A stretch of DNA of 64,000 bases from JL08 sp039969355 (GCA_039969355.1 JBDVOA010000010.1:62001-126000); one strand, 5' to 3'. Numbered from the stretch's first letter, positions 27,163 to 36,677 are shown. Numbers and translations: made by a program. The notes: generated by a model from the letters alone, not told the origin.

Positions 27163-28617
27163 ATGGCTGATACTTCCATCGGAACGCCGGAACAGCTCCG
27201 GGATCCAAATTATACCCCCGCCCTTTACAAGGCTGTGCCACTGGGCATCCAGCACGTTCTGGCGATGTTTGTGTCGAATGTGACACCAGCAATTATCGTT
27301 GCAGGGGCCGCCGGGTTTGGTTTCGGATCCAACTCTCCTGATTTTCCTGAGCTTCTGTACATGATCCAGATGTCGATGCTCTTTGCTGGTGTTGCGACAC
27401 TGTTGCAGACAGTGACAATCGGACCGGTTGGTGCGGCATTGCCGATTGTCCAGGGCACGTCGTTCGCTTTTATTCCGATTATGATCCCGCTTGTTGCAGG
27501 CAAAGGTGTTGACGGTTTGGCCGCCTTATTTGGCGGCGTAGTCATAGGCGGTTTGTTTCATGCCTTTCTGGGGACGTTCATTGGCAAGATACGGTTTGCC
27601 TTGCCGCCGCTGGTGACAGGGCTTGTGGTTACGATGATCGGCCTTGCTCTAGTCAAGGTTGGCATTGAATATGCAGCTGGCGGCGTGCCTGCCAAGCTGC
27701 GGGACTTGCCAGAGTACGGCAGTCTGCTGAACTGGTCCGCTGCGTTGGTCGTAATTTTTGTGACGCTGGGCCTGAAGTTTTTTGCGCGCGGAATGCTGGC
27801 CGTGTCTGCGGTGCTGGTCGGTATCATCGCCGGATATATCTACGCGCTGTTCATGGGCATGCTGACGTTTGAGGCGATTTCGACAAGTTGGGGGCGCGCG
27901 TCCGCGTTTGCGCTACCGCAGCCGTTCAAATACGGGTTCGAATTCAGCGCCGCCGCGGTGATCGGTTTTTGTCTTATGGCCTTTGTTTCGGCAGTTGAAA
28001 CCGTTGGCGATGTATCGGGGATTACCAAAGGTGGTGCCGGGCGCGAGGCGACGGACAAGGAAATCACCGGTGCAACCTATGCGGATGGTTTTGGTAGTGC
28101 TCTTGCAGGTATCTTTGGCGGATTTCCCAACACATCGTTCAGTCAGAACGTTGGTCTGATTGCCATGACCGGTGTGATGAGCCGGCACGTCGTGACGATT
28201 GGCGCAATATTTCTGATCGTGTGCGGCCTTGTCCCCAAAGTTGGCGGCCTGATCCGCACCATTCCTATCGAGGTGTTGGGCGGTGGCGTGATCGTGATGT
28301 TTGGTATGGTGGTCGCTGCTGGTATTTCGATGTTGTCGGATGTGAACTGGAACCGGCGCAACATGGTGATATTTGCCGTGGCAATGTCGGTCGGATTGGG
28401 ACTGCAACTCGAAGTGATGAATGTCGCGCCGGGTTCTGCCAATGCACTACAGCATCTGCCGGACTTCCTGCGTATTCTGGGTGCTTCCGGTATTCTGCCC
28501 GCCGCTTTGATCGCGATTGTGTTGAACCTCGTCCTACCTGAGGAACTCGCCGCAGAAGCTACAGAAGAGGTTTCGGGAGGCATGTCAGGCCACTCAAAAG
28601 GGTCTTTGCCCGACTGA
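27163..28617 (+). CDS. NCS2-family purine permease (urate/xanthine)
   Basis: Nucleobase:cation symporter of 484 residues with about 12-14 membrane segments. VPLGIQHVLAMFVSNVTPAI is the N-terminal family motif, PIVQGTSFAFIP follows, and FSQNVGLIAMTGV matches the NCS2 signature (QN-x-G). GAGGGAC precedes ATG 27163. Its position after allA and near puuD/uraH makes urate or xanthine the likely substrate rather than uracil. It converges with the FGGY kinase gene 16 bases downstream. Confidence 0.9.
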   Translation: MADTSIGTPEQLRDPNYTPALYKAVPLGIQHVLAMFVSNVTPAIIVAGAAGFGFGSNSPDFPELLYMIQMSMLFAGVATLLQTVTIGPVGAALPIVQGTSFAFIPIMIPLVAGKGVDGLAALFGGVVIGGLFHAFLGTFIGKIRFALPPLVTGLVVTMIGLALVKVGIEYAAGGVPAKLRDLPEYGSLLNWSAALVVIFVTLGLKFFARGMLAVSAVLVGIIAGYIYALFMGMLTFEAISTSWGRASAFALPQPFKYGFEFSAAAVIGFCLMAFVSAVETVGDVSGITKGGAGREATDKEITGATYADGFGSALAGIFGGFPNTSFSQNVGLIAMTGVMSRHVVTIGAIFLIVCGLVPKVGGLIRTIPIEVLGGGVIVMFGMVVAAGISMLSDVNWNRRNMVIFAVAMSVGLGLQLEVMNVAPGSANALQHLPDFLRILGASGILPAALIAIVLNLVLPEELAAEATEEVSGGMSGHSKGSLPD

Positions 28618-28633
28618 CAATCGCCCAATTGAT

Positions 28634-30052
28634 TCAGCGCGCGCCGAAATGCTGAACGGCGTCGCGCGCTGCTGAAAACCTATCAATCCAAATCGGGTCA
28701 AGCTCACGAGGCTTGACCCGCGTCCCGTTCATGTGGGACGAAATATGGGTCCCTGCCGCTTCGGCAGCCAGCATGGCAACGCCTTTTCCCGTCAGTTCGG
28801 CCTCATCTGAAACAACAATATCGCGGGCGAGAACGTCAGACAGGAACTGGCAAAAATAGGGATTTGCTGACAATCCGCCGTCAATCGAAATTGTGCCATT
28901 GACGGGCTGAAGCTGATTCATTGCCGCCACGACCTCGGCCATGCGAAATGCAATGCCTTCAAGGATCGCCTGCATCATGTCGGCCTTGTCTGTGTCCAAG
29001 TTCAGACCCATCCATGCTCCACGCGCATTTCGGTTCCAATGAGGGCAGGCCAGACCCGCGAGGGATGGCACAAACGCCAACCCTTGCGCAATTGTGTTCT
29101 CTCTCTCAAATGCGTTGATGTCGGAAAATTGGCCAAACAGGCCCAAACCTTTGGCCCAGTTGATCGCCGACGACGCTGCATAAACGCCGCCGTCAAGCGC
29201 GTATGTTGCGGGTTCTGTGGCCTTCTGCCATGCGACGGTCGGCAGTGGTCCTCCCTCACTCCGGATCAGATCCGGGCCGGTGACACTCAGGGCGAATGCA
29301 CCAGTACCAAAGGTGATTTTTGCATCTCCTGCCACCTTGCACCCATGGCCATAAAGCGCGGCCTGTTGATCAACGATGCTGGCGCGCAACTGCAGGCCGG
29401 GGCCTTCTAATGTTCCCAGATCACCAGTTGTCGGTCGGATCGATGGAAGCACAGCAACCGGAACGCCAAACAATGCACACAGGTCGGGATCCCATGTACA
29501 GGTTTCTAGGTTCATCAGCGACGTACGTGAGGCGGTTGTTGCATCAGTTTCAAAACGCCCCGTAAGACGGTCGCGAAAGAACGCATCTGTCGTTCCCATG
29601 CGCAGCCTGCCTTTGGCCGCCAGTTCGCTTGCCTTTGGCGTATTGCGCAAAATCCACCCCAATTTCGAGGCCGAGAAATAAGAATCCAACGGCAATCCGG
29701 CACGTTCCATTACAAGATCGGCCTGCGAGCGCAGTGGTTTGAGGTCGTCCGCCGTCCGGTCATCCTGCCAAACAATGACGGGACCGAGGGGCTGTCCGGT
29801 TTCGCCGTCCCACGCCAGACAGCTCTCACCCTGATTGGAAAGCCCGACAGCGCCAACTCCCTCGATACCGTTTGCCGCATCGAGGCAGGCAAGCACATTC
29901 GCAATCAACTCTTCTGCATCGTGTTCCACACGTCCGGGGGCAGGGTAGAATTGCTGATGTGGTACCGAATGAATGACGTCAGCGCGCCCGTCGGGACGGA
30001 CAATTAGGGCACGGGTGCTGGTGGTGCCCTGATCAATGGCGAGTGTCTTCAT
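28634..30052 (-). CDS. FGGY-family carbohydrate/polyol kinase (GlpK-like)
   Basis: 472 residues with the ASKHA fold. LAIDQGTTSTRALIV, YPAPGRVEHDAEE, SNQGESCLAWD and VIVWQDDRTAD correspond to GlpK motifs, KITFGTGAFALS to the FGTGxF phosphate loop, and ISIDGGLSANPYFCQFLSD to the C-terminal FGGY signature. The GlpK motif NQRET is altered to NQGES. Substrate is probably glycerol or a related small polyol. The ATG overlaps the stop of the upstream flavoprotein gene (ATGA), so the three genes form one minus-strand operon. Confidence 0.82.
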   Translation of the reverse strand: MKTLAIDQGTTSTRALIVRPDGRADVIHSVPHQQFYPAPGRVEHDAEELIANVLACLDAANGIEGVGAVGLSNQGESCLAWDGETGQPLGPVIVWQDDRTADDLKPLRSQADLVMERAGLPLDSYFSASKLGWILRNTPKASELAAKGRLRMGTTDAFFRDRLTGRFETDATTASRTSLMNLETCTWDPDLCALFGVPVAVLPSIRPTTGDLGTLEGPGLQLRASIVDQQAALYGHGCKVAGDAKITFGTGAFALSVTGPDLIRSEGGPLPTVAWQKATEPATYALDGGVYAASSAINWAKGLGLFGQFSDINAFERENTIAQGLAFVPSLAGLACPHWNRNARGAWMGLNLDTDKADMMQAILEGIAFRMAEVVAAMNQLQPVNGTISIDGGLSANPYFCQFLSDVLARDIVVSDEAELTGKGVAMLAAEAAGTHISSHMNGTRVKPRELDPIWIDRFSAARDAVQHFGAR

Positions 30053-31284
30053 GACGCGTTTTCTTCCATTCGGAGTTCAAATTCGGATCCACCTGGGATA
30101 TCAGGACAAGTCAGCAGGATGCGACGCTCTGGCAGCGTGTTGATAGATCGGGCAACAACCTCTTTCCCGTCGGCAAGTAACGCCACACGCCCCCGAAATG
30201 GGCGATTGACGCGCAACTGAATGCTGGGCAACGGCGTCACGCCACAAGGCGGAGACAGAGTTTGCGGCACGCAATAACCCAAAGCTTTACTGTCGGTTTT
30301 AATGCTCAGGGCGCGCGTATCCGGAAGCGACCCTTTGAGCGCGGCAGCCATGATATTTGCCATCTGTCGCCCCTCGTTCCAGCTCCACCCGGCGGTTTCG
30401 ACGGCACGCAGCAAGTTCCCGGCGGCAAAGTAGTCAGGATCCGAGCAGCGCCCGTACTGATCCACTACAGGCCCGCCACTAGCCGGGTCGTATTCTAATT
30501 TGCTGGTATGCAGCAGCGGTGCGTCGGGGCGGAATTTGCCACTCACAATCACGCCGTCGCAGTCGATAGTGTGGGTTTTGTTGGCATTCTTAACCGTGAC
30601 GCCCGTCACAGTGTCGCGCCCCTGGATTGATCTGCATTCGGTATCAAGATGCAACGGGACGCCTGTCAGGCGTGGAAACTGGCTGGCAGGCCAACGCGCT
30701 GTTGCCCGGTTGCTCGGCTCGATCATGCCAACTGGTTGGATCCCCAGATGTCGGCAGGTCATGATTGCGGAAAACGAAACAAGCTCGGTCCCAAGGATGA
30801 CCGGGTGGCGAAAAGGACGCGATCGATCCAGATAGACCATGCTTTGCAAGGTTCCCGTGGTTATCACTCCAGCGGGTTTTGTGCCCCCCAACAGCCTCGC
30901 GGCTCGTGATGTTTCGCGCACGCCGGTGGCCAACAGGACCAACGACGCGGAAATCTCGCCAATCCCGCGCGCTGTTGCAATTTGTAGCCGCGGCCCCGCG
31001 AGCAGCGCGGTTACGGTAGCGCCTGTACAGATCGTCGCACCTGCCGCCTCGGTCTCTGAAACCAACCTGCGGGCGTAATCCGGCCCCTTCATCAAACGTC
31101 TGAATTCCCGCAACCCGAAGGGATAATGCCCACAATGGCGTGGGACACCACCGGCGGCTGGCTCCCGTTCCAGAACAACAACAGAACCCATGCCAGCCTT
31201 GCGCAAGTGGGTTGCTGCGGCAAGGCCTGCCGGCCCGCCACCAACAATCGCGATGTCGCAGTTTGTGGGGGGGTCAACCATCAT
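30049..31284 (-). CDS. NAD(P)/FAD-dependent oxidoreductase (GlpB-like partner)
   Basis: About 411 residues. DIAIVGGGPAGLAAATHLRK is the FAD-binding motif, VLEREPAAGGVPRHCGHYPFG is typical of the pyridine-nucleotide-disulfide-like proteins found beside GlpA-type dehydrogenases, and SLVLLATGVRETSRAAR holds the ATG motif. YFAAGNLLRAVETAG matches the second FAD contact (GD/GN). The C-terminal 60 residues form a small beta-rich tail. It overlaps the GlpA-like stop by about 11 bases. Presumably it shuttles electrons with the neighbouring dehydrogenase; ATG 31281 is an alternative start. Confidence 0.75.
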   Translation of the reverse strand: MMVDPPTNCDIAIVGGGPAGLAAATHLRKAGMGSVVVLEREPAAGGVPRHCGHYPFGLREFRRLMKGPDYARRLVSETEAAGATICTGATVTALLAGPRLQIATARGIGEISASLVLLATGVRETSRAARLLGGTKPAGVITTGTLQSMVYLDRSRPFRHPVILGTELVSFSAIMTCRHLGIQPVGMIEPSNRATARWPASQFPRLTGVPLHLDTECRSIQGRDTVTGVTVKNANKTHTIDCDGVIVSGKFRPDAPLLHTSKLEYDPASGGPVVDQYGRCSDPDYFAAGNLLRAVETAGWSWNEGRQMANIMAAALKGSLPDTRALSIKTDSKALGYCVPQTLSPPCGVTPLPSIQLRVNRPFRGRVALLADGKEVVARSINTLPERRILLTCPDIPGGSEFELRMEENAS

Positions 31285-32677
31285 CAACTGTTTTCGCAAT
31301 CGCTGGCACAATTCGGCCTTTGGTGATCGCCGCCAAGGTGGCGGCACAGTAATTGCCCTGACACCGCCCCATCGTCACCCTCGTCCGACGCTTTAACCCT
31401 GCAAGGCTTAGCGCACCGGCTGTGCCATCCAGCGCCGCTTCGATCTCGCGGCGCGTGACCCTTTCGCAGTGGCAGACAATGCCGCCATTGTCCGGACGTT
31501 GCCAATCGCGTGTCTGGTCTTCGGCGAGCATCATGCGCGGTGGCACAAGCGGATCGGGCAAGGCACTGCGGTTCAGAATATCCGCGCAAAGACTGTGAAC
31601 ATAACGCGCGGTCCCTAAGGCCGAACTGAGTCCGGTTGATCGTATGCCGCCGACACTCACGTATTTCAGACCAGGATGGCTGCGGATCTGGTAATCCTTA
31701 AATTCAGTCGCCGGACGCAGCCCGGCATAAACGGCGGTAATATCTTCTCCGGCAAGTGCGGGCAGTATCTCCGCTCCACGCTGACGAAGTGCTGCGAGTG
31801 TTTCCGGGACCAACTCTGCCGTCTCGCGATCCTCCTGTTCCTCGGCTGTTGGCCCAACCAACAGGTTGCCGAAAACGGTGCGGCACACCACGATACCCTT
31901 GGTTATTTTGTTCGGCACAGGCAACAATACGTGACGGGTCAGCTTTGCGGCTGGTTTGTCATAGACCACAAATTGCCCCTTGCGGGGGCGGATTGTGAAG
32001 TCCTGTCGCCCCATCAGCATTTCATCAACTTTGTCGCCAAAAAGTCCTGCTGCGTTGATCACAATACGGCCCCGAACCACCCCAAGACTGGTTTGGAGTT
32101 GCCACTGATCGCCGTCATATTTCCCGCCTGTTACAGCACAGCAACGCACGATCGATGCGCCGTTAACAACAGCCTGTTGAACGTAGGCATGTGGGGTTGA
32201 CCAAGGATCGATCAGGTATTCTCGTGGAACGCGAAAACTGGCCTTGAGGCCGCGCGCCAGTTCAGGTTCCAACCGGCGGGTTTGGTTTGCGCTTAAAAGC
32301 GCGACGTCGTCGACACCGTTTTCGCGCGCCTGTGCCATCAGGTCGGGCAACAAATCCTCTTCTTCGGCATTCCACGCAATTACCAGTGCACCGGCACGGT
32401 CCAATGGCAGGCCAAGTTCTTCGTGGATCTCCAAGTATTCCGCGTATCCATCTGCCACGCAACGTTGTTCGAGCGATCCGGGTGGGGCATCAAAGCCAGT
32501 GTGCAGTATGGCGCTGTTGCCTTTGGATGCGCCGTCCAGCAGATCGACGGCTTTTTCCAATAATACGACTCGCCAGCCTTCGAGCGTCAGGCGCCTCGCG
32601 GTGGCGCATCCGATTACACCGCCACCGACTATGACAGCGTCGTGGACAGTGTCTGTTTCTGGAAATTTGTCGGCCAT
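31274..32677 (-). CDS. FAD-dependent glycerol-3-phosphate dehydrogenase-like protein with BFD-type [2Fe-2S] domain
   Basis: 467 residues. The DAO domain starts with AVIVGGGVIGCATARRLT and contains RCVADGYAEYLEIHEELGL, VVINAAGLFGDKVDEMLMG and VSVGGIRSTGLSSALGTARY, as in GlpA and L-2-hydroxyglutarate oxidase relatives. The C-terminus has the BFD/Fer2 pattern IVCHCERVTRREIEAAL with GRCQGNYC, giving four cysteines for a [2Fe-2S] cluster. Predicted to oxidise a polyol phosphate made by the adjacent kinase. First gene of the minus-strand operon, divergent from a DeoR regulator. Confidence 0.82.
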   Translation of the reverse strand: MADKFPETDTVHDAVIVGGGVIGCATARRLTLEGWRVVLLEKAVDLLDGASKGNSAILHTGFDAPPGSLEQRCVADGYAEYLEIHEELGLPLDRAGALVIAWNAEEEDLLPDLMAQARENGVDDVALLSANQTRRLEPELARGLKASFRVPREYLIDPWSTPHAYVQQAVVNGASIVRCCAVTGGKYDGDQWQLQTSLGVVRGRIVINAAGLFGDKVDEMLMGRQDFTIRPRKGQFVVYDKPAAKLTRHVLLPVPNKITKGIVVCRTVFGNLLVGPTAEEQEDRETAELVPETLAALRQRGAEILPALAGEDITAVYAGLRPATEFKDYQIRSHPGLKYVSVGGIRSTGLSSALGTARYVHSLCADILNRSALPDPLVPPRMMLAEDQTRDWQRPDNGGIVCHCERVTRREIEAALDGTAGALSLAGLKRRTRVTMGRCQGNYCAATLAAITKGRIVPAIAKTVDDG

Positions 32678-32737
32678 AGAATTTGTCCATCTGCTTCAGA
32701 TCGGGCCGTAAGCGCCTTAGAAATTTTTGACACAGAG

Positions 32738-32751
32738 TGACCATTCAGTCA
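32738..32751. promoter_or_regulatory. Candidate operator TGAC-N6-GTCA in the divergent region
   Basis: Between the divergent GlpA-like and DeoR genes (32678-32861, 184 bases) there is a short inverted repeat, TGAC at 32738-32741 and GTCA at 32748-32751. A related TGACCG occurs 20 bases further on. A regulator-binding site here would control both directions. The arms are short, so this is only suggestive. Confidence 0.3.
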
Positions 32752-32861
32752 ATTATTGCGCCAAAAAATGACCGAACAATCAGAAATGGACGAGTTTGCG
32801 GTTGACATAGTCACCCCCGGGGCAGCTAAAGTTGATGTCGGGGAAGCGGGGATGACACGAC

Positions 32862-33617
32862 ATGACGCCAAAGCAGCGCCGGTCCGAGATTGCCGAACTG
32901 GTTGGTCGGACCGGACAGATCACGGTCGAGGCGCTGGCAGATGCGTTTGAGGTATCGCTGGAAACGATCCGGCGCGACCTTGGCAAACTTGCCGAGACAG
33001 GTGCACTCCAAAAAATTCACGGCGGGGCGAAACCGCTTCGGCTTCATGCCGAGGGCAGCTTTGACGAACGTATGGCGGAAGATTCCAGCGCCAAGGCGCG
33101 CATCGCCGAAAAACTTGTGGGAATTGTTGAGCCGGGCGAGACGGTTTTTATTGATACCGGGTCCACCACACTCATATGCGCAGAGGAACTTGCCAAGATT
33201 GACAGGTTGACTGTCATAACTAACTCAGTCCGTCTGGCGCAGGTGATGGGGCGGGCTTCGGGGACAAAGGTATATCTTCTGGGGGGGGCGTTTTCGGGCG
33301 ACAATGCAGAGACCGCTGGACCCATGGTCATTGAACAAATCGCTCGGTTTCGGGCGGATCGGGCAATTCTTACGGTTGCCGCTCTGGATGCGGATGCAGG
33401 TGCAATGGATTCCGACTTTGATGAAGCGCAAGTAGCCCGCGCCATGATGGCGCATGCGCATCAAACGGTTGTTCTGGCGCATCGGTCGAAGCTGGGCAGG
33501 CGCGCGGCGTTTCAGGTCTGCCGACTTGACGATGTTGACATGCTGGTCTGTGATCAGTCACCTGACAGCGGGTTCAGGCAAGCGTTGGAGGCCGCCCAAT
33601 GCGTGCTTCATGCCTGA
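32862..33617 (+). CDS. DeoR-family transcriptional regulator (GlpR-like)
   Basis: 251 residues. Helix-turn-helix at about residues 18-45 (ITVEALADAFEVSLETIRRD), followed by LQKIHGGAKPL. The sugar-phosphate-sensing domain has VFIDTGSTTLICAEEL, LTVITNSVRLA and VYLLGGAFSGDN. It is divergent from the kinase/dehydrogenase operon and 26 bases upstream of the TRAP genes, so it probably represses both until a phosphorylated intermediate appears. This is the usual logic for GlpR/DeoR proteins. Confidence 0.88.
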   Translation: MTPKQRRSEIAELVGRTGQITVEALADAFEVSLETIRRDLGKLAETGALQKIHGGAKPLRLHAEGSFDERMAEDSSAKARIAEKLVGIVEPGETVFIDTGSTTLICAEELAKIDRLTVITNSVRLAQVMGRASGTKVYLLGGAFSGDNAETAGPMVIEQIARFRADRAILTVAALDADAGAMDSDFDEAQVARAMMAHAHQTVVLAHRSKLGRRAAFQVCRLDDVDMLVCDQSPDSGFRQALEAAQCVLHA

Positions 33618-33643
33618 CGTGATGATAGGGGAATAAGAGCTCA

Positions 33644-34156
33644 ATGAAGAAAACGTTGCGGACCTATGTCACTGTCGTCGACCGGATGTCGGACTATGTC
33701 GGCTATGTTGCCATGTATTTGATATTTGCCATGGTCGCGGTCTTGTTGCTGGACGCCGTGACTCGCAACGTTATCCAGATACCGCTGCACTGGCCGGTCG
33801 AACTCGCGCAGTTCACTCTGGCGGCCTATTATTTCATGGGCGGTGCCAAGACGCTGAAAGACAACACACATGTGCGCATGGACCTGTTCTATGACAACTT
33901 GTCCGACCGGGGAAAGGCGCGTCTGGACGCTGTCACGGTGTTCTGCCTGTTATTTTATCTTTGCGTCATGCTCTTTGGATCTATCAGCAGTCTGGAATAC
34001 GCCATTTCGACCAATGAAAAGCGGTTTTCGATGTGGAACCCTTCGGTGATCCCGATCAAGATGTTGATGGTCGGCTGTATCGTCCTGATGATCCTGCAAA
34101 CCATCTCGATGATCATCAAATATATCAGTGCTGCGCGCGAGGTTGACGTCGCATGA
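33644..34156 (+). CDS. TRAP transporter small permease (DctQ-like)
   Basis: 170 residues with four hydrophobic segments (about 18-40, 50-70, 93-112, 132-152). LLLDAVTRNVIQIPLHWPVELAQFT and KDNTHVRMDLFYDNLSDRGKA are typical of DctQ proteins. It pairs with the large permease whose ATG overlaps its stop (ATGA). Directly downstream of the DeoR gene, on the same strand. Confidence 0.88.
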   Translation: MKKTLRTYVTVVDRMSDYVGYVAMYLIFAMVAVLLLDAVTRNVIQIPLHWPVELAQFTLAAYYFMGGAKTLKDNTHVRMDLFYDNLSDRGKARLDAVTVFCLLFYLCVMLFGSISSLEYAISTNEKRFSMWNPSVIPIKMLMVGCIVLMILQTISMIIKYISAAREVDVA

Positions 34157-35487
34157 GTTACGAGATGATCGCGACGCTGATGTTTGCGTCAATGATGGTG
34201 TTGCTTGTGTCGGGGCAGCGGGTGTTTGCGGCCATCGGTTTTGTCGCAGCCGGATCTGCACTTCTGCTTTACGGGCAGGGCGGGGTCGAAATGCCTTTCA
34301 GCCAGACGTTCAAGTTGTTCAACTGGTTTCCGATGCTGACGCTGCCGCTGTTCATCTACATGGGTTACGTTTTGTCTGAATCCGGGATCGCCGAGGACCT
34401 CTACAAGATGCTGCACGTCTGGTTTGGCCGGGTGCGCGGCGGGCTGGCGATTGGCACGATCTTTCTGATGGTGATCATCTCGGCGATGAACGGGTTGTCT
34501 GTGGCCGGAATGGCAATTGGTGCGACAATCGCGTTGCCGGAGATGCTACGCCGGGGGTATGACAAGGTTCTCATTTCAGGTGTGGTGCAGGGTGGTTCCA
34601 GTCTGGGCATTCTGGTGCCGCCTTCGGTCGTGATGGTGCTCTACGGCATGATTGCCCGCCAGCCCGTCAGCCAACTCTGGCTTGCGGGCGTGATCCCGGG
34701 GCTGATCATGGCAACCATGTTTGTGATCTACGTGATTGCACGTTGCCGCATCAACCCGGATCTTGCACCTATCGTTTCAGACGAAGAACTTAACATGCCG
34801 CGCTCGGAAAAGCTGGCTTTGCTGCGCGCAGGGATCATCCCGTTTCTGATTTTCTTTTCGATGACCGGCCTGTTTGTAATGGGCTACACAAGCCTAGTGG
34901 AAAGCTCGGCGGTGGGGGCGACGTCCGCGACGTTGGCTGCAGCTTACAAACGACGTCTATCGTGGCCAATGATCCATGATACGGCGCGCAAAACGCTGGC
35001 AATTTCCTGCATGTTCCTATGGCTCATTCTGGCGGCGCTGGCCTTTGGTGCGGTGTTTGATGGTTTGGGAGCGGTGCGAGCGATCGAATCCCTGTTCATC
35101 ACCCGGTGGGAGCTGACGCCCTGGCAGGTGATCATTATGATGCAGATCAGTTTCATCGTGATGGGCATGTTTCTGGATGATACGGCGATGCTGGTGATCG
35201 TTGCGCCGCTTTATATCCCGCTTGTCAAAACCCTTGATCTGGGCATTGATGGTGCGCTGATCTGGTTTGGTGTGCTTTATACGATGACCTGTCAGATCGC
35301 CTATATAACACCGCCGTTTGGCTACAACCTGTTCCTGATGCGGGCGATGGCCCCAAAAGAGATCGGACTGATCGACATCTACCGCTCAATCTGGCCATTT
35401 GTCGTGATGATGGCGTTGACCATCGCACTAGTCATGATGTTCCCGCAAATCGCACTGTGGCTGCCCCAGACGTTCAGGGGGTACTGA
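34153..35487 (+). CDS. TRAP transporter large permease (DctM-like)
   Basis: 444 residues, about twelve membrane segments, the ion-coupled translocation subunit of a tripartite (sodium-driven) importer. FPMLTLPLFIYMGYVLSESG, GGLAIGTIFLMVIISAMNGLS, VVQGGSSLGILVPPSVVMVLY and ITPPFGYNLFLMRAMAP are typical DctM motifs. Translationally coupled to dctQ and followed after 61 bases by the binding-protein gene, giving the order Q-M-P. Confidence 0.92.
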   Translation: MSYEMIATLMFASMMVLLVSGQRVFAAIGFVAAGSALLLYGQGGVEMPFSQTFKLFNWFPMLTLPLFIYMGYVLSESGIAEDLYKMLHVWFGRVRGGLAIGTIFLMVIISAMNGLSVAGMAIGATIALPEMLRRGYDKVLISGVVQGGSSLGILVPPSVVMVLYGMIARQPVSQLWLAGVIPGLIMATMFVIYVIARCRINPDLAPIVSDEELNMPRSEKLALLRAGIIPFLIFFSMTGLFVMGYTSLVESSAVGATSATLAAAYKRRLSWPMIHDTARKTLAISCMFLWLILAALAFGAVFDGLGAVRAIESLFITRWELTPWQVIIMMQISFIVMGMFLDDTAMLVIVAPLYIPLVKTLDLGIDGALIWFGVLYTMTCQIAYITPPFGYNLFLMRAMAPKEIGLIDIYRSIWPFVVMMALTIALVMMFPQIALWLPQTFRGY

Positions 35488-35548
35488 CTAATTTTCACCC
35501 AAAGGCCCTGAAGAGGCCGATTTTGTTCAACAAAGGAGCTAACCTAAC

Positions 35549-36640
35549 ATGACCAAAGAAATCAAAAAGAACCATTCTCCGTCCGAGGCGGTGCTGGAAA
35601 GCCGGCGGAATTTTATGAAGAACGTAGGCTTTGGTGGCGCTGCTGCTGCGGCTACAACATTGGCGGCACCTGCGGCGATTGCGCAGACTGCACCCATTAA
35701 GTGGCGCCTCCAGACCTATTCCGGTGCCCCACTTGGCGCTCATGTGATCAAACCGCAGATTGATGCATTTAATGCCGCCGCGAATGGCGAGATGGAGATC
35801 GAGCTTTACTACGCCGATCAGCTGGTACCGACGTCAGACTTGTTCCGTGCGATGCAGAATGGCACAATTGATGCGGTGCAGTCGGATGATGCGACAATGG
35901 CATCGCCGGTCGATATCTCGGTCTTTGGCGGCTATTTCCCATTTGCCACTCGCTATAGCCTCGATGTGCCGTCACTGTTTAATTACTACGGCCTGAACGA
36001 GATATGGGCCGAGGCCTACGGCGAAGTCGAAAACGTCACATGGTTGTCTTCTGGTGCGTGGGACCCGCTGCATATCTTCAGTAAGGAACCGATCAACTCG
36101 CTCGCGGATATGAGCGGCAAACGCGTGTTTGGCGTGCCAACGGCAGGTAAGTTCCTGTCGCAATACGGTCTGATCCCGGTCACTGTACCATGGGATGACG
36201 TCGAAGTTGCGCTGCAGACCGGAGAATTGGACGGGGTTGCGTGGTGTGGCTTTACCGAAGCCTATGAAGTGGGTTGGGCTGACATCTGCAACTATGCTCT
36301 GTCAAATTCGATGACGGGTGCGTGGTTTGGCAGCTACTTTGCAAACACCGAAAGCTGGAACAAAGTACCGCCACATCTGCAGCAGCTCTATCGCTCCACC
36401 ATCGATCAGTCGCACTACTATCGCGACGTCTGGTATTGGGGTGGTGAAGCCAAGCTGCGTGTCGAAGGCGAGAAGATGGAACTGACCTCGCTGCCACCAG
36501 AAGAATGGGCACAGGTTGTTTCCGACGCTGAAGGATTCTGGGACGAAATCGCGGCAAGCAGCCCGAGATCAGCCAAAGTTGTTGCAGCGTTCAAGGAATA
36601 CGCGAATGTAATGAACAAGGCGGGATATCCTTACCGCTAA
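35549..36640 (+). CDS. TRAP transporter substrate-binding protein (DctP-like, Tat signal)
   Basis: 363 residues. The N-terminus carries a twin-arginine signal (ESRRNFMKNVGFGG, then hydrophobic stretch, AIAQT cleavage region near residue 46), implying export in folded form. DctP features include ELYYADQLVPTSDLFRAMQNG. At the place where most DctP proteins have an arginine that binds a ligand carboxylate (IRVP-type motif), this protein reads KRVFGVPTAGKF, with Gly at about residue 195. The ligand may therefore lack a conventional carboxylate, though subfamily differences must be considered. Upstream AAAGGAG is a strong ribosome site. Confidence 0.87.
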   Translation: MTKEIKKNHSPSEAVLESRRNFMKNVGFGGAAAAATTLAAPAAIAQTAPIKWRLQTYSGAPLGAHVIKPQIDAFNAAANGEMEIELYYADQLVPTSDLFRAMQNGTIDAVQSDDATMASPVDISVFGGYFPFATRYSLDVPSLFNYYGLNEIWAEAYGEVENVTWLSSGAWDPLHIFSKEPINSLADMSGKRVFGVPTAGKFLSQYGLIPVTVPWDDVEVALQTGELDGVAWCGFTEAYEVGWADICNYALSNSMTGAWFGSYFANTESWNKVPPHLQQLYRSTIDQSHYYRDVWYWGGEAKLRVEGEKMELTSLPPEEWAQVVSDAEGFWDEIAASSPRSAKVVAAFKEYANVMNKAGYPYR

Positions 36641-36651
36641 ACATACCAAGT

Positions 36652-36677
36652 CCGGGGCGCACCGCATTGTGCCCCGG
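36652..36677 (+). terminator. Stem-loop after the TRAP binding-protein gene
   Basis: CCGGGGCGCA (36652-36661) pairs with TGTGCCCCGG (36668-36677), ten pairs including one G-U, with a 6-nt loop. It lies 11 bases beyond the dctP stop and has no T-run after it. Probably an mRNA-stabilising or partial-attenuation element that raises dctP level relative to the downstream GlnT-like gene. Confidence 0.6.

Noticed and set aside
27913..28407. Open frame of 164 codons opposite the NCS2 permease
   Set aside because: His- and Asn-rich product typical of antisense to a membrane-protein gene; no start signal.
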